A program made the translations under genes and the position numbers. 64,000 nt of DNA from Pseudanabaena sp. M53BS1SP1A06MG (GTDB lineage Bacteria > Cyanobacteriota > Cyanobacteriia > Pseudanabaenales > Pseudanabaenaceae): the NCBI GenBank assembly GCA_020404105.1, contig JADBWH010000029.1, positions 27,442 to 91,441 on the forward strand. The letters are read 5' to 3'. Positions 45,154 through 55,207 of the stretch are shown here, piece after piece; within the stretch, counting starts at the first letter, position 1, and every line of letters starts with the position of its first letter. The notes under the pieces are model-generated. The model did no database searches and was not told the DNA's origin. It worked only from the letters and a program-made list of their open reading frames with translations.

Positions 45154-48100
45154 TTATAAGCTATTGCTAATCAGGATGAAAGCAGACCAGAAATAGGGAT
45201 GAGAGAACTCCTTAGACCGAATAATTGCTAATTGTGCTTGACGCAGAGATTCGGAACGAGATTGACCACTTTGCTTGATATGTTGATAAAACTCCTGCAT
45301 TAATGCTTCTGTACCCTTATCACTCACCTGCCACAGAGAGGCGATCGCCGCTTTTGCACCCGCCCTTTGCACTTGATAGCCAAAGCCAAAATGTTCAATA
45401 CCGCTAGCACCCACACCTGTTTGACAGGCACTGAGAACGATTAACTCAACATTTGACATCGGTAGATCTTTGATTTCATTGAGCAAGATGCGATCGCCAT
45501 TACCAAAGATCAAAAATGAATTTTCGGGCTTACCCGCATTGAACTCTGCATGGGTCGCTAAGTGAATAACATTTCGCGTTTGCATTTGGGCTTCAGTGGC
45601 TTTGCGACTAAAGTCATTGGCGACAAGCTTCACTGTATTAGGCAAGGTAGAGGAAATAGCTTGTACTTCCGTGACTGTAGCAGGTAGCCCAAGTTGTCCA
45701 AATTTAATGCTATTAGCAGCACCACCAAAAGCTCCTGCCAAAGTTCGCAAAGGCTGAGGAGGTTTGGGAGTAAAATCACTGAGACTATAAGCAATCAGAT
45801 TATTCACACTATACTTTTCTACTAGCCATTTTTTACCATCATAGAGTGCTGTTATCGGAACATGGCGCAATTGTTCATCAGGGGCATAGAGAATGGTATT
45901 AGTTTCGGCAAGATCTGCTTCAATGGGTTTGATCAGAATGTCGTAGAGTTCCTTAGCAGGTTTGATCACATCTAATGAACTAGAATCTCTTAGTCCAAAT
46001 TTAAAATCCCTGACTAATTCCAATATTTTATCGCTTTTAATGGAAGTAGAACGATGTATTGGGAGTTTATTTGGGATAAATAGAATTAGTTCTAACTTAT
46101 TATTTAAAATGAGGGGATAAAGGAGCGCATGACCTTGAGGGAGTTTTTGTAAATAGTCAGGAACCCGATTCAACTCTGTTGATGGTAATCGGCTTAATTC
46201 TTGAACAATAAGCTGATTACCATCAATTAATTGTTGCGAAGATAACTGTTGCGAAGAATTAAGGGGCTGTGTTGCGATCGCATTGATTTGTGATGCTTCT
46301 TCAGGAAAAATATAAATACCCTGAGCAGTTCTCTCATTGCCTTTCACATTTTGTAAATAGTCTTGTAGTTCTTGAACTTTAAGTAGATCAAGAACTTGCA
46401 ATCCTTCCATAACTCGCCCTTGTCTTAATAGTAGAGCAGCTAAGGAACGATAATTAGCTGCTACAGTGCGTTCATAGGATCTTTGCTGATCGATGGACAG
46501 TACTCGCAATTCTTTGCGAATCGATTCTGTTACATTTATCGATTGTTTATAAAAGGCGATCGCTAATTCAGGGTATTTTTTTTCCAATATGTAACCAATA
46601 TTACCTAGCAGTTTAGCCTCTTGGTTGCGATTGCCAACTTCAAGAGCAAAGAGTAAAGCAAACTGAAATGATACAAAGGCTTGGTCAAACAGATTGGATC
46701 GGGCATAGCTTAAACCGAGTTGATAGATAGCATCAGCCGCTCCAGACAGATCGCCAATTTCACGATAGATATCTAAAGCCTGTTGATTGAATGCGATGGT
46801 CTTATCGATTTGATTGAGTTCATAGTATAAATTACTAGCTTGTAACAGCATGACAGCTTCCGATTTGCGATCGCCTGATTTTTTAAAAAACTCCAGTAAA
46901 GTGAGAACAGACTGCAACTGTGCTTGGGGGGGCTTGGAATTATTAGAGATAAGTCCCACTAATGACGCTGCAATCTTTCGCAGTTGCGGATAACCTTTGA
47001 TGAATTCAGGTAACTCTTTCAAGATACTACTAATTTTTTCATGATCATCCAATTGCAAATATACCTGTGCTAGATAGATAGATGTGACCCCTTTGCCTTG
47101 CTGATCTCCTAGGGCTTGATACAGAGCTTGTGCTTCTTTTAAAGTAGTGATGGCTTTGGGATATTGGCTAAAGGAAGTATAAAGACTTCCTTGCCCAGTC
47201 AAAATTCCTGCTAGAGTTTGGCGATCGCTCGGTTTGGGATCAGCATCCCTAGCCAAATCTGCATAAATTACTCTTGCCTCTTCATAAATTGTCAAAGCTT
47301 CACGATTCAGCCCTTGGGCAAGAAACACATCAGCTATATTTTTTAGAATCAGCCCTTGACCTGCACGATCATTCAAGGTTTGATAGATTTTCTGAGCTTG
47401 CAAATAGAACTCGATCGCTTGAGGATATTTACCAAGATTCCGATAGGCAGTAGCAACATCGCTTAAAATCTCTGCTTCACGAGGCTTGTCATCGGTCTGA
47501 CGCACCAGTTCTAATGCTTTGAGATTGAGTTGAGCAACTTGCGTATATTCCAAGGACAAACTGAAAATATTCCCTTCTAAATTTAAAGCATTGGCTTGAC
47601 CTAAAGGATTGCCCAAGGCTTGAAAGGCACTTCCACTCTGGCGTGCCAAAGCTAAGGCTTGCTCCTTTCGTCCTAACAAGCTATAGATAGAAGCTAAGTA
47701 AAAGAGAGTTTGTCCTTCCGATGCCCGATTCTTTTCCGCAATACTAATTGCGAGTCCATTCTCAAAATATTCAACTGAGCGAGGAAATTCATAATTCTTA
47801 ACATAAAATATGCCAATAGTCGCAAGGGTCTTACCCTCTCGATAGCGATCGCCCACTTCTTGACGGATTTTTAAGGATTCCTCCAACAATGGCAAGGCTT
47901 TCGCATATTGTTCCAAGCTGATATAGGCTCGCCCTAATTGATATTTTGTTTCCCCCTCTGCTTTGCGATAACGCTGTTTATCGGCATTACTTAAATTGGG
48001 AGCAGGAGATTGGATGAGTGTCAATGCGTTTTGCAAATTGGCGATCGCTGATGCTTCCTGCCTTAAGCTCACATGTGCCATGCCAATCCCCGTAAGAGCA

Positions 48101-48426
48101 ATCGACTCCCCTAGGCGATCGCCCTGTTGTCGATAGATATTAAGAACCTGTTGATATTGCTGCAAAGATTCCTGAAACTTACCCTGATCGAAGAGTTTTT
48201 CGGCTTTTTGGAGAAGCAAATCCGTGTCTTTAACACTTGGCTTCGATTTGACAGAATTAGTTTCCGCAGCTACAACCTGATAATTGCTATTATCAAATAC
48301 TCGTAACGCATAAACAGGGTTTAATCCTAGATCCACTAAAAGTAGACCCATTCCCAAGACAGTCACGGATAGGCGATCGCTAAGAGATTTCCTTTGCATA
48401 GATCCTGTAGATACCTTATGAAGCAT
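45154..48426 (-). CDS. TPR-repeat CHAT-domain protein (caspase-like)
   Basis: A 1090-residue protein. An N-terminal membrane or signal segment (VTVLGMGLLLVDLGLNP) precedes about 600 residues of tetratricopeptide repeats (LGESIALTGIGMAHVSLRQ, AGQGLILKNIADVFLAQG, and so on). The C-terminal CHAT domain shows the caspase-like dyad: His in IHLATHAEFN and Cys in IVLSACQTGVG, with GFGYQVQRAGAKAAIASLWQ near the end. CHAT proteins are caspase-family peptidases; in cyanobacteria they are common and some act in defence or cell-death systems. It lies upstream of pglW in the same direction, 900 bases away, which is suggestive only. The start ATG 48424-48426 is one of two close options (48399). Confidence 0.9.
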   Translation of the reverse strand: MLHKVSTGSMQRKSLSDRLSVTVLGMGLLLVDLGLNPVYALRVFDNSNYQVVAAETNSVKSKPSVKDTDLLLQKAEKLFDQGKFQESLQQYQQVLNIYRQQGDRLGESIALTGIGMAHVSLRQEASAIANLQNALTLIQSPAPNLSNADKQRYRKAEGETKYQLGRAYISLEQYAKALPLLEESLKIRQEVGDRYREGKTLATIGIFYVKNYEFPRSVEYFENGLAISIAEKNRASEGQTLFYLASIYSLLGRKEQALALARQSGSAFQALGNPLGQANALNLEGNIFSLSLEYTQVAQLNLKALELVRQTDDKPREAEILSDVATAYRNLGKYPQAIEFYLQAQKIYQTLNDRAGQGLILKNIADVFLAQGLNREALTIYEEARVIYADLARDADPKPSDRQTLAGILTGQGSLYTSFSQYPKAITTLKEAQALYQALGDQQGKGVTSIYLAQVYLQLDDHEKISSILKELPEFIKGYPQLRKIAASLVGLISNNSKPPQAQLQSVLTLLEFFKKSGDRKSEAVMLLQASNLYYELNQIDKTIAFNQQALDIYREIGDLSGAADAIYQLGLSYARSNLFDQAFVSFQFALLFALEVGNRNQEAKLLGNIGYILEKKYPELAIAFYKQSINVTESIRKELRVLSIDQQRSYERTVAANYRSLAALLLRQGRVMEGLQVLDLLKVQELQDYLQNVKGNERTAQGIYIFPEEASQINAIATQPLNSSQQLSSQQLIDGNQLIVQELSRLPSTELNRVPDYLQKLPQGHALLYPLILNNKLELILFIPNKLPIHRSTSIKSDKILELVRDFKFGLRDSSSLDVIKPAKELYDILIKPIEADLAETNTILYAPDEQLRHVPITALYDGKKWLVEKYSVNNLIAYSLSDFTPKPPQPLRTLAGAFGGAANSIKFGQLGLPATVTEVQAISSTLPNTVKLVANDFSRKATEAQMQTRNVIHLATHAEFNAGKPENSFLIFGNGDRILLNEIKDLPMSNVELIVLSACQTGVGASGIEHFGFGYQVQRAGAKAAIASLWQVSDKGTEALMQEFYQHIKQSGQSRSESLRQAQLAIIRSKEFSHPYFWSAFILISNSL

Positions 48427-48665
48427 AAATTTCTAAATCAGACTTTATACACTGTCTTTAATACATTGAGTGGTATGAAGCCACCCTTAATATAGAATCA
48501 TTGGCATCGACATCGCCCAGCCAGCAAAAATGGTCTTTGACCAAGCTAAGCCTGAGCCACTCATATCCTTATTGTGACCTGCTATATGCTGACAAATGAT
48601 CAATCATGTTGTCATAATGAACTAAATTTAACAAATATTTCGATAGGAGAATACAGCCAAAAGTT

Positions 48666-49385
48666 ATGGAAATATCGGATATCCCTGAAGTAATTGAAGG
48701 GCATAATGGAGATCATGACGAATCGGAAGATCATGACAAATCTCCTAAGACTAATGAATCACATAAAGAGCAAAAAAACAAAAAAAGTCAACTCAATAAC
48801 TATGTCGCAATTACTGTAGTTGTATTTGTCACTTTTATGGGTATATGCAAAGTCAAAAGTGACAATGTAGTTCAGGCTATGCAAAAGGCTCAAGCCGATC
48901 GCATTGATACATGGTCTTTTTATCAAGCTCGTAATGTCCGTGCAGAGATTGCCAAATCCACCGTTGCTCAATTGAAATTACAGGCGGAAGCGCAACAGCA
49001 ACCCAAAATTCGTGCTGATTACGAAAAGGAAATTGCTAAGTATGAGGTGATCGCCGCCAAACAAGATAAGGAAAAGAACCTATTGCAACAACAGGCTAAG
49101 GATGCAGAAAAGCAATATGAACAGTTAAATGTCCATGATGATCAGTTTGACTTGTCTGAGGCTGCCTTTGCCCTTGCGATCGCCATGCTTGCAATGACCT
49201 CGCTCACCCAAAAGGGTTGGCTCTATGGTGCTGCCATGGTTCCCGCAGTCTTTGGATCATTTATGGGACTCGCAGGTTTGCTGAACTGGGATTATCATCC
49301 CGATGTGATGACCAAGCTATTGTCAGATACAGCTATTCATAAACCCCACAAACAAACTGCTAATTTGCATTATCCTCAAATTTAA
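48666..49385 (+). CDS. DUF4337 protein
   Basis: A 239-residue protein. The N-terminus is highly acidic (EGHNGDHDESEDHDKSPK). One membrane helix follows (YVAITVVVFVTFMGICKV), then a coiled-coil with DRIDTWSFYQARNVRAEIAK and two further hydrophobic stretches in the last third (EAAFALAIAMLAMTSL, YGAAMVPAVFGSFMGLAGLL). This fits the DUF4337 pattern. The function is unknown. It is preceded by GATAGGAGAATACAGCC, a plausible but far-set Shine-Dalgarno. It is divergent from the CHAT gene. Confidence 0.85.
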   Translation: MEISDIPEVIEGHNGDHDESEDHDKSPKTNESHKEQKNKKSQLNNYVAITVVVFVTFMGICKVKSDNVVQAMQKAQADRIDTWSFYQARNVRAEIAKSTVAQLKLQAEAQQQPKIRADYEKEIAKYEVIAAKQDKEKNLLQQQAKDAEKQYEQLNVHDDQFDLSEAAFALAIAMLAMTSLTQKGWLYGAAMVPAVFGSFMGLAGLLNWDYHPDVMTKLLSDTAIHKPHKQTANLHYPQI

Positions 49386-49397
49386 ATTTTTGGGTAG

Positions 49398-49459
49398 TGC
49401 TGCAAAGTAATTTTTTGAGTAATTGTGTTGCGGGAGCTTCGCGCCCGCAACACAATTAC
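49398..49459. repeat. Palindromic repeat, family F copy 2
   Basis: Inverted copy of 998-1055, with GTAATTGTGTTGCGGG and its complement around GAGCTTCGCGC. Confidence 0.75.
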
Positions 49460-49550
49460 ATTGACTGTAAGTTTATGGATTTGTTTACTCGACTTCGTTG
49501 GGTAAAAATCCCTGTAACTAGCCTGCTTCAAAAACGCTATAACATTAAAT

Positions 49551-49650
49551 AAGTAGCTCAACTTAATTAAAACTAAAAACCAGATTTTGTTCCGCCCGCT
49601 ACGCGGGCGGAACAAAATTCTCGGTTTTTAGTTTACTTATGTCTATACTT
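49551..49650. repeat. Palindromic repeat, family C copy 4
   Basis: Close relative of 1191-1294 in the same orientation, beginning AAGTAGCTCAACTTAATT. Confidence 0.85.
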
Positions 49651-49685
49651 ACTGCATTAATAAATTTAAGAAATTTAGGTAAATC

Positions 49686-49889
49686 ATGAAAAACTTTCTT
49701 CTCAATTTGCTCCGCTACCCTAAGTTCTTAGCTTTAATTACTGGTGGTGTTCTATCCATTGTCATCGCACCGATTATTCCATTATTTAAAAAGCCAATTA
49801 CTGCGATCGCCATGCTTACGGCTTTAGTTAGTGGATTTATTGGTGTGTCATTAGTATTAAGAGCTATGCTAGGACTGGACGTTGCTTAG
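49686..49889 (+). CDS. ycf33: Ycf33/DUF751 protein
   Basis: A 67-residue membrane protein: MKNFLLNLLRYPKFLALITG, then two hydrophobic segments and VSGFIGVSLVLRAMLGL. It matches the plastid/cyanobacterial Ycf33 family in size and layout. The function is unknown. The ATG follows TAGGTAAATC, which provides a Shine-Dalgarno-like AGG. Confidence 0.9.
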   Translation: MKNFLLNLLRYPKFLALITGGVLSIVIAPIIPLFKKPITAIAMLTALVSGFIGVSLVLRAMLGLDVA

Positions 49890-49991
49890 TAAAGTAGTTT
49901 TCATTTGAGCTGAGGCAAAATGAAAACTATGAAAACAGCTTGAAGTTCAATGCGCTAATTGACAGCTTCTTGAAATATCAACGTGTTGGAC

Positions 49992-50300
49992 ATGTTAACC
50001 ACTATGTTAGACATCGTAATCATTTTATTGCTCGGTATAGCGCCCCCAATCCTATCTCTATGGATGATGCATCGCGCTCAAGTCTCTTACAAACAAACAA
50101 CTCGGCAAATCAATACTCCTAGTATTCCACCAACCCCTAGCATCAAATCCTTACCTCCCGCCGATATGATTTGCATTGAGGGATATGGTTACGTGATTGG
50201 CAAAGTTAGCTGTAAGTATAATGCGCGGTCACAGTATATCCGTTGTGCCGTTAATCCTAGTGGTCCCTGTCAAGACTGTCGATATTACGAAAGCTTGTAA
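49992..50300 (+). CDS. DUF6464 small membrane protein
   Basis: A 102-residue protein starting MLTTMLDIVIILLLGI with one N-terminal helix, then Pro-rich linker and MICIEGYGYVIGKVSCKYN, YIRCAVNPSGPCQDCRYYE. The C-terminal cysteines (VSC, IRC, PCQDC) may bind metal or form disulphides. It belongs to the cyanobacterial DUF6464 family. GTG 49983 is an alternative start. Function unknown. Confidence 0.8.
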   Translation: MLTTMLDIVIILLLGIAPPILSLWMMHRAQVSYKQTTRQINTPSIPPTPSIKSLPPADMICIEGYGYVIGKVSCKYNARSQYIRCAVNPSGPCQDCRYYESL

Positions 50301-50415
50301 ATGGTATATCTTGAAAGATTGACCAATTACCTTCAATTGTCAAGGTTAGGATAAATGATGCAAATTGTTACTAGTCCTAATACGAAATCAAACTTTATTG
50401 TGTAAATGTAAATCT

Positions 50416-50799
50416 ATGGCTACTACAAGACGAGTTGCTCGTGTCGCCGAATTAATTAAGCGAGAAGTTAGCAATATGTTGCTGAAAGATATTAAAGATG
50501 ATCGTGTAGGGATGGGCATGGTTAGCGTCACTGATGCAGAACTATCGGGTGATCTCCAACATGTGAAAATTTTTGTCAGTATTTATGGCACTGAAGAAGC
50601 CCGTCAACAAACGATGGAAGCCCTAGCTTCAGCAACAGGCTACATTAAGCGCGAAGTTGGACAAAGACTAGCTTTACGCCGTGTTCCTGAAGTTGTCTTC
50701 CATGAGGATCGATCATTTGAACGTGGGGTCAAGGTCTTATCGCTGATTAATCAACTAACTCGCGAACGTGAAGAGAAGGAGTCTAAGTTAAGTGATTGA
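50416..50799 (+). CDS. rbfA: 30S ribosome-binding factor A
   Basis: A 127-residue Rbf[26 protein letters not shown]-type [33 protein letters not shown] and [17 protein letters not shown]. It binds the 30S subunit and is needed for 16S rRNA processing and cold adaptation. I chose ATG 50416 ([10 protein letters not shown]); a longer frame upstream is not family-like. It overlaps the ExbB/TolQ-like gene by 8 bases, a coupling seen in many cyanobacteria. Confidence 0.95.
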   Translation: MATTRRVARVAELIKREVSNMLLKDIKDDRVGMGMVSVTDAELSGDLQHVKIFVSIYGTEEARQQTMEALASATGYIKREVGQRLALRRVPEVVFHEDRSFERGVKVLSLINQLTREREEKESKLSD

Positions 50800-51427
50800 G
50801 TTGTTTAAGGCAGGAGGATGGGTGATGTACCCACTCGCGGCTCTATCAATATTTGCCTTAGCAGGGATCATGGAGCGTCTAATTTTTTGGATTGGTATCC
50901 TGAGGTTAGAGAAACAAACTGGCGAAAATATTCTAGCGATCGCGCGTCAAGACTTACAATTAGCGGCTCAATTGGCTGAGACCTCTCTTAAAGTTCCTGT
51001 TGGTCGATTTCTTTATGCTCCTCTAGCCCTAGAAGATCCTGATCCTGAATTATTTCGCTTAGCTCTCGAAAGCTCTGCTGATGAAGAGTTAGCAGGAATG
51101 CTCAAGGGGGAAAAGCTCCTAGAGTCAGCAATTACCCTTGCACCTTTGTTAGGGCTATTAGGAACTGTGACAGGATTGATCATCTCTTTTGGTTCCCTTA
51201 AAATTGGTGATGTTGCGGCAAATACAAAGTCGGGATCGCTAACTCAAGGTATCGGAGAGGCTCTAATTACAACTGCAACAGGTCTGATCATTGCCATCTT
51301 CACCTCCGCATTTCACCGTTTATTTCTGGCATTTCAAGATCAACAAGCCAAGCTATTTATGAAGTTTGGCAATCAACTAGAGCTAATCTATCGACAACAC
51401 TGGCAACAAAATAAATCTCGCCCATAA
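50792..51427 (+). CDS. MotA/TolQ/ExbB proton-channel family protein
   Basis: A 211-residue membrane protein with an N-terminal helix ([20 protein letters not shown]), a cytoplasmic loop and two helices near the C-terminus: [20 protein letters not shown] and [20 protein letters not shown]. The GLLGTVTG motif is the hallmark of ExbB/TolQ. It would energise outer-membrane transport with ExbD/TolR and TonB partners, which are not in this window. It starts with GTG overlapping the rbfA end. A strong terminator follows. Confidence 0.9.
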   Translation: MIELFKAGGWVMYPLAALSIFALAGIMERLIFWIGILRLEKQTGENILAIARQDLQLAAQLAETSLKVPVGRFLYAPLALEDPDPELFRLALESSADEELAGMLKGEKLLESAITLAPLLGLLGTVTGLIISFGSLKIGDVAANTKSGSLTQGIGEALITTATGLIIAIFTSAFHRLFLAFQDQQAKLFMKFGNQLELIYRQHWQQNKSRP

Positions 51428-51458
51428 AAGAAGGTTCGCATTGCGAACCTTCTTTTAT
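51424..51458 (+). terminator. Strong terminator after exbB-like gene
   Basis: 17-bp perfect inverted repeat (51424-51440 with 51442-51458), ATAAAAGAAGGTTCGCA and complement, ending in a TTTT run. Confidence 0.85.
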
Positions 51459-51582
51459 GAGGTTTAAAAAGTGAAAAGGGCTGCTCTGGTTTTACCCATT
51501 TCAGAATTGCGTAGTGCTTACAATCAATGCTGAAAGATATTAGAATAGGACAGCAATCTTTTCGGCTTGGTTAAACACTTTC

Positions 51583-52935
51583 ATGACTGCTCACAAATAT
51601 CACATCGTCACATTTGGCTGCCAAATGAACAAAGCTGACTCCGAACGCATGGCAGGCGTTTTGGAAGATATGGGCTATCAGTTGACCGAGGAAAGCGAAG
51701 AAGCCGACCTGATTTTATACAACACTTGCAGCATTCGCGATAATGCCGAGCAAAAGGTTTATTCGTATCTAGGCAGACAAGCAAAGCGCAAACGTGAAAA
51801 TCCTAACTTAACTTTAGTTGTTGCTGGTTGTGTCGCTCAACAAGAAGGGGAAGCCCTACTAAGACGAGTACCTGAGCTTGACCTCGTGATGGGTCCTCAG
51901 CATGTAAATCGCCTTGGTGATCTGCTATCACAGGTTTTTAATGGCAATCAGGTGGCGGCAACCGAAGAAGCCTATATCGAAGAAGATATCACTACACCTC
52001 GCCGCAATAGCACCGTATCAGCTTGGGTCAATGTTATTTATGGTTGTAACGAGAACTGTACCTATTGCATCGTTCCCTCAGTGCGTGGACGCGAACAATC
52101 TCGCACCCCCGAAGTGATTCGCAAGGAAATTGAGGGACTAGCATCTCAGGGTTACAAAGAAATTACCTTGCTTGGTCAAAATATTGATGCCTATGGACGC
52201 GACCTTCCCGCAGGTGGTATTGGTGCTGGTGTTGGCGGCAAGATTACCTTTACGGACTTGCTCTATTACGTCCACGATGTGGAGGGAATCGATCGCATTC
52301 GCTATGCCACCAGTCACCCTCGCTACTTTAGTTCACGCCTCATTAAAGCTTGCGCCGAATTGCCCAAGGTTTGCGAACATTTTCATATTCCGTTCCAGTC
52401 AGGCGATAACGACATCCTTAAGGCAATGGCTCGCGGTTATACCCACGAACGTTACCGTCGCATTATCGATGATATTCGGGCGGTGATGCCCGATGCGGCA
52501 ATTACTGCCGATGCGATCGTTGCTTTCCCAGGGGAAACGGAGGAGCAGTTTGAGCGCACGGTGCAGCTAGTGAATGATATTGGTTTTGATTTGGTGAATA
52601 CTGCCGCCTATTCGCCTCGTCCAGGAACCCCTGCGGCGGTTTGGGAAAATCAGTTGAGCGAGGAGATTAAAAGTGATCGCCTGCAACGCCTAAATCATGC
52701 CGTTAATCAAAATGCTGCTTTGCGATCGCAGCGTTATGCAGGAAGGATTGAGGAAATCATGATCGAAGGTACAAATCATAAAGATCCTCGTCAAGTAATG
52801 GGGCGTACCCGTACCAATCGGATTGCTTTTGCTGAGAACACTACAGGTAAATTATTAACCGAACTAATAGGTCAAACAGTTTCCATAAAAATTACTGAGG
52901 TCAGACCTTTCAGTTTAACTGGTGTTATTTGCTAA
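51583..52935 (+). CDS. miaB: tRNA-2-methylthio-N6-dimethylallyladenosine synthase MiaB
   Basis: A 450-residue radical-SAM methylthiotransferase. The N-terminal UPF0004 domain has [20 protein letters not shown] with further cysteines at [11 protein letters not shown] and VVAGCVAQQ. The radical-SAM motif is [13 protein letters not shown] (CxxxCxxC). The middle contains [20 protein letters not shown], and a TRAM domain ends it. All six cysteines needed for two Fe-S clusters are present. It modifies A37 of tRNAs that read UNN codons. The ATG has no obvious Shine-Dalgarno. It is not linked to the tRNA gene that follows. Confidence 0.97.
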   Translation: MTAHKYHIVTFGCQMNKADSERMAGVLEDMGYQLTEESEEADLILYNTCSIRDNAEQKVYSYLGRQAKRKRENPNLTLVVAGCVAQQEGEALLRRVPELDLVMGPQHVNRLGDLLSQVFNGNQVAATEEAYIEEDITTPRRNSTVSAWVNVIYGCNENCTYCIVPSVRGREQSRTPEVIRKEIEGLASQGYKEITLLGQNIDAYGRDLPAGGIGAGVGGKITFTDLLYYVHDVEGIDRIRYATSHPRYFSSRLIKACAELPKVCEHFHIPFQSGDNDILKAMARGYTHERYRRIIDDIRAVMPDAAITADAIVAFPGETEEQFERTVQLVNDIGFDLVNTAAYSPRPGTPAAVWENQLSEEIKSDRLQRLNHAVNQNAALRSQRYAGRIEEIMIEGTNHKDPRQVMGRTRTNRIAFAENTTGKLLTELIGQTVSIKITEVRPFSLTGVIC

Positions 52936-53035
52936 AGTCGTGTTAGACTAGCCAAGCGCAACAAAAACGGATGTATAAATACAGCCATAGGCGCTTAGTA
53001 AATCTGGATAAGATTACATCATACAACATAGATAA

Positions 53036-53107
53036 GGGTCGCTAACTCAACGGTAGAGTACTCGGCTTTTAACCGATTAGTTCCGGGTTCGAATCCCGGG
53101 CGACCCA
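53036..53107 (+). tRNA. trnK: tRNA-Lys (anticodon UUU)
   Basis: A full cloverleaf can be drawn: acceptor stem GGGTCGC with GCGACCC, D-arm ACTCAACGGTAGAGT, anticodon loop CTTTTAA, T-arm CCGGGTTCGAATCCCGG and discriminator A. CCA is not encoded. The anticodon TTT gives lysine. The sequence closely resembles cyanobacterial and plastid trnK(UUU). Confidence 0.95.
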
Positions 53108-53115
53108 TAAATTCG

Positions 53116-53156
53116 CCAAAAACTAGACCAGTGCTTAGCGCTGGTCTAGTTTTTGG
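53116..53156 (+). terminator. Terminator after tRNA-Lys
   Basis: CCAAAAACTAGACCAG (53116-53131) with CTGGTCTAGTTTTTGG (53141-53156) around TGCTTAGCG. Confidence 0.8.
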
Positions 53157-53240
53157 TATAAAAATATTTTTTGCTATCGTGCAAAGTGTTGTCGTCTAAG
53201 CATTTGGTATTATACCTTTGATAATAATGTGGTGTAGTTC

Positions 53241-54410
53241 ATGCATATTGCATGGTTAGGTAAAAAATCGCCTGCTTGTGGCAACGTGACATATAGTCGC
53301 GAAATTACAAATGCATTACTCGATCGCGGACATCGTGTCAGCTTTATGCATTTTGCTCCTGAATCGGATCACGATAATCCAGATCATGAGGAATTGGACG
53401 AAAACTCTCAAGAAGCACAGGATGTCGCTTTACCATTCCTCTACAAATCCACAATTTATACTGTTCCATCATTGCGGGCAAATAAAATTCTGGTGGATTC
53501 CCTGCGATCACTAAAGCCCGATCTTATTCACGCTTCCCTTGCAATATCCCCACTAGATTTCCGCTTACCCGAAATTTGCGCTGAGCTAGATTTACCGCTT
53601 GTAGCAACCTTTCACCAACCCTTTGACATCAAGCGTCGGAATCTTGCCTCTAGTACCCAGCAACTTACTTATCAAATCTATGCACCATCCCTAGCAGATT
53701 ACAATCAAGTAATTATTTTTTCTAATATTCAAAAGGAACTTCTCAATAAATTAGGTGTCCCCAATACCAGAATTTCGATTATTCCTAATGGTGTTGACAG
53801 CGATCGCTATTCCCCAGGCTCTTCAAATATTAAAGAAGAACTCAAGGCGGATGTGTTGTTTCTCTATCAAGGACGACTAGCTGCTGAGAAAAACGTGGAA
53901 GCATTACTCAAAGCATGGCGCAAATGTCGAATGCCTGAAGGCTGTAAATTAGCGATCGTCGGTACAGGACCACTCTTGTCAGGATTAAAAGCTTTCTACG
54001 GTAATGATCCCAGCATTGTCTGGATGGGTTATATTGCTGACGAACAAAGACGAATCGAGATCTTACGTGGTACAGATGTATTTATTTTGCCTTCACTCGT
54101 GGAAGGGTTGTCACTATCTCTGCTAGAGGCAATGTCCTGTGGGGTAGCTTGCATTGCTACTGATGTAGGTGCTGATGGTGAGGTAATTGAGCATGGTGCT
54201 GGGATTATCCTTGATTCTCATAAGGTGACTTCGCAACTTAGTACACTGTTGCCGCTATTTGTCGATCATCCTGAAATGGCAAAGATTATCGGGCTCAAGG
54301 CAAGACAAAGGGTATTAGAGCGTTATACCTTAACTAAAAATATTGATCGCTTAGAAGAACTCTATGAGCAAACCATGAGCCAACAATGGGTTAGGATCAG
54401 TGCTTTCTAG
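53241..54410 (+). CDS. Glycosyltransferase family 4 protein
   Basis: A 389-residue GT-B enzyme. The N-terminal half begins MHIAWLGKKSPACGNVTYSR, with a GN-type acceptor-binding loop, and SIIPNGVDSDRYSPG follows in the middle. The C-terminal donor domain has LFLYQGRLAAEKNVEALLKA, KLAIVGTGPLLSGL, and LPSLVEGLSLSLLEAMSCGV with the E-x7-E motif. GT4 enzymes transfer sugars with retention of configuration; substrates range from glycolipids to polysaccharides. The exact acceptor is unknown. It stands alone after the tRNA gene. Confidence 0.93.
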   Translation: MHIAWLGKKSPACGNVTYSREITNALLDRGHRVSFMHFAPESDHDNPDHEELDENSQEAQDVALPFLYKSTIYTVPSLRANKILVDSLRSLKPDLIHASLAISPLDFRLPEICAELDLPLVATFHQPFDIKRRNLASSTQQLTYQIYAPSLADYNQVIIFSNIQKELLNKLGVPNTRISIIPNGVDSDRYSPGSSNIKEELKADVLFLYQGRLAAEKNVEALLKAWRKCRMPEGCKLAIVGTGPLLSGLKAFYGNDPSIVWMGYIADEQRRIEILRGTDVFILPSLVEGLSLSLLEAMSCGVACIATDVGADGEVIEHGAGIILDSHKVTSQLSTLLPLFVDHPEMAKIIGLKARQRVLERYTLTKNIDRLEELYEQTMSQQWVRISAF

Positions 54411-54518
54411 TCTTTTCCGAGAGATCGATCCCCAATGGTGACTTTCTCAATGTTGATATATAACTTCTAAAGTTAACCCTCAAAATTAAATAGATAAATA
54501 GTCTGTAGAGGATTGTAG

Positions 54519-55139
54519 ATGGTTCGATATTTGCCCCTTTTAGTGGGGACACTGGGCGGCTTAGCGCTATTAGTCAATCGAATGGTGACATTAAACCTTA
54601 CGACTAGCCAAGCAAGGGCTGATGCTTTAGGAATTTTATTGAGTGCAGTTTTGATTTTGATTGGGTTACTTTGGCAGCAAATACAGCCGAAACCACCTGA
54701 TGCTGTGACTTTAGTTGGTGATGAAGGCTTTGAAATTGAGGCTGCTTTACCCAAAGCGGTGAAAACAGAATTGGCTTGGGCTTCCCATATATTGCTCACT
54801 AATACGGTGACGAAAGTAGTAGTTATTTATTATGATCGCCAAACGATCCTTCGCAGAGGCATTTTAGGAAAAAGTAAGCAGGTCAATCTTGGCACGATCG
54901 CGGAACGGGTGATCAAAACTCAGAAGCCAGTGTATCTAGTCAAACTTGAGCTTTATCCTGGGCGCGTCGAGTTTGATTATTTGCCCGAAAATACACAGGG
55001 CGTAATTGTGCAACCTCTAGGCGAAAAAGGAGTCATGGTATTAGGGGCAAATATTCCCCGTAGCTATACTAAACAAGACGAAAATTGGGTAACAGCGATC
55101 GCTGATAAGCTCGCCTATAATCTCGAACAACATCGCTAA
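54519..55139 (+). CDS. CCB2/CCB4-like cofactor assembly of complex C subunit B
   Basis: A 206-residue protein (DUF2930-like): two N-terminal helices (YLPLLVGTLGGLALLVNRMV, ALGILLSAVLILIGLLW), then IQPKPPDAVTLVGDEGFEIE and the loop ILRRGILGK. In algae and plants this family attaches heme ci to cytochrome b6; cyanobacteria have homologues. It is followed by a terminator-like hairpin at 55138-55170. Confidence 0.85.
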   Translation: MVRYLPLLVGTLGGLALLVNRMVTLNLTTSQARADALGILLSAVLILIGLLWQQIQPKPPDAVTLVGDEGFEIEAALPKAVKTELAWASHILLTNTVTKVVVIYYDRQTILRRGILGKSKQVNLGTIAERVIKTQKPVYLVKLELYPGRVEFDYLPENTQGVIVQPLGEKGVMVLGANIPRSYTKQDENWVTAIADKLAYNLEQHR

Positions 55140-55170
55140 GGCAGTTACTGTCGAATACGGTAACTGCCTT
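55138..55170 (+). terminator. Terminator after CCB-like gene
   Basis: AAGGCAGTTAC (55138-55148) pairs with GTAACTGCCTT (55160-55170). The arms are perfect and the gene's stop (55137-55139) abuts the stem. Confidence 0.75.
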
Positions 55171-55207
55171 AGATAAAAACTAACCATTCAAACTATCTAC
55201 AATCATT

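Noticed and set aside
53036..53160. tRNA-Lys as an integration site for an island
   Set aside because: No integrase gene and no direct copy of the tRNA 3' end were seen nearby.
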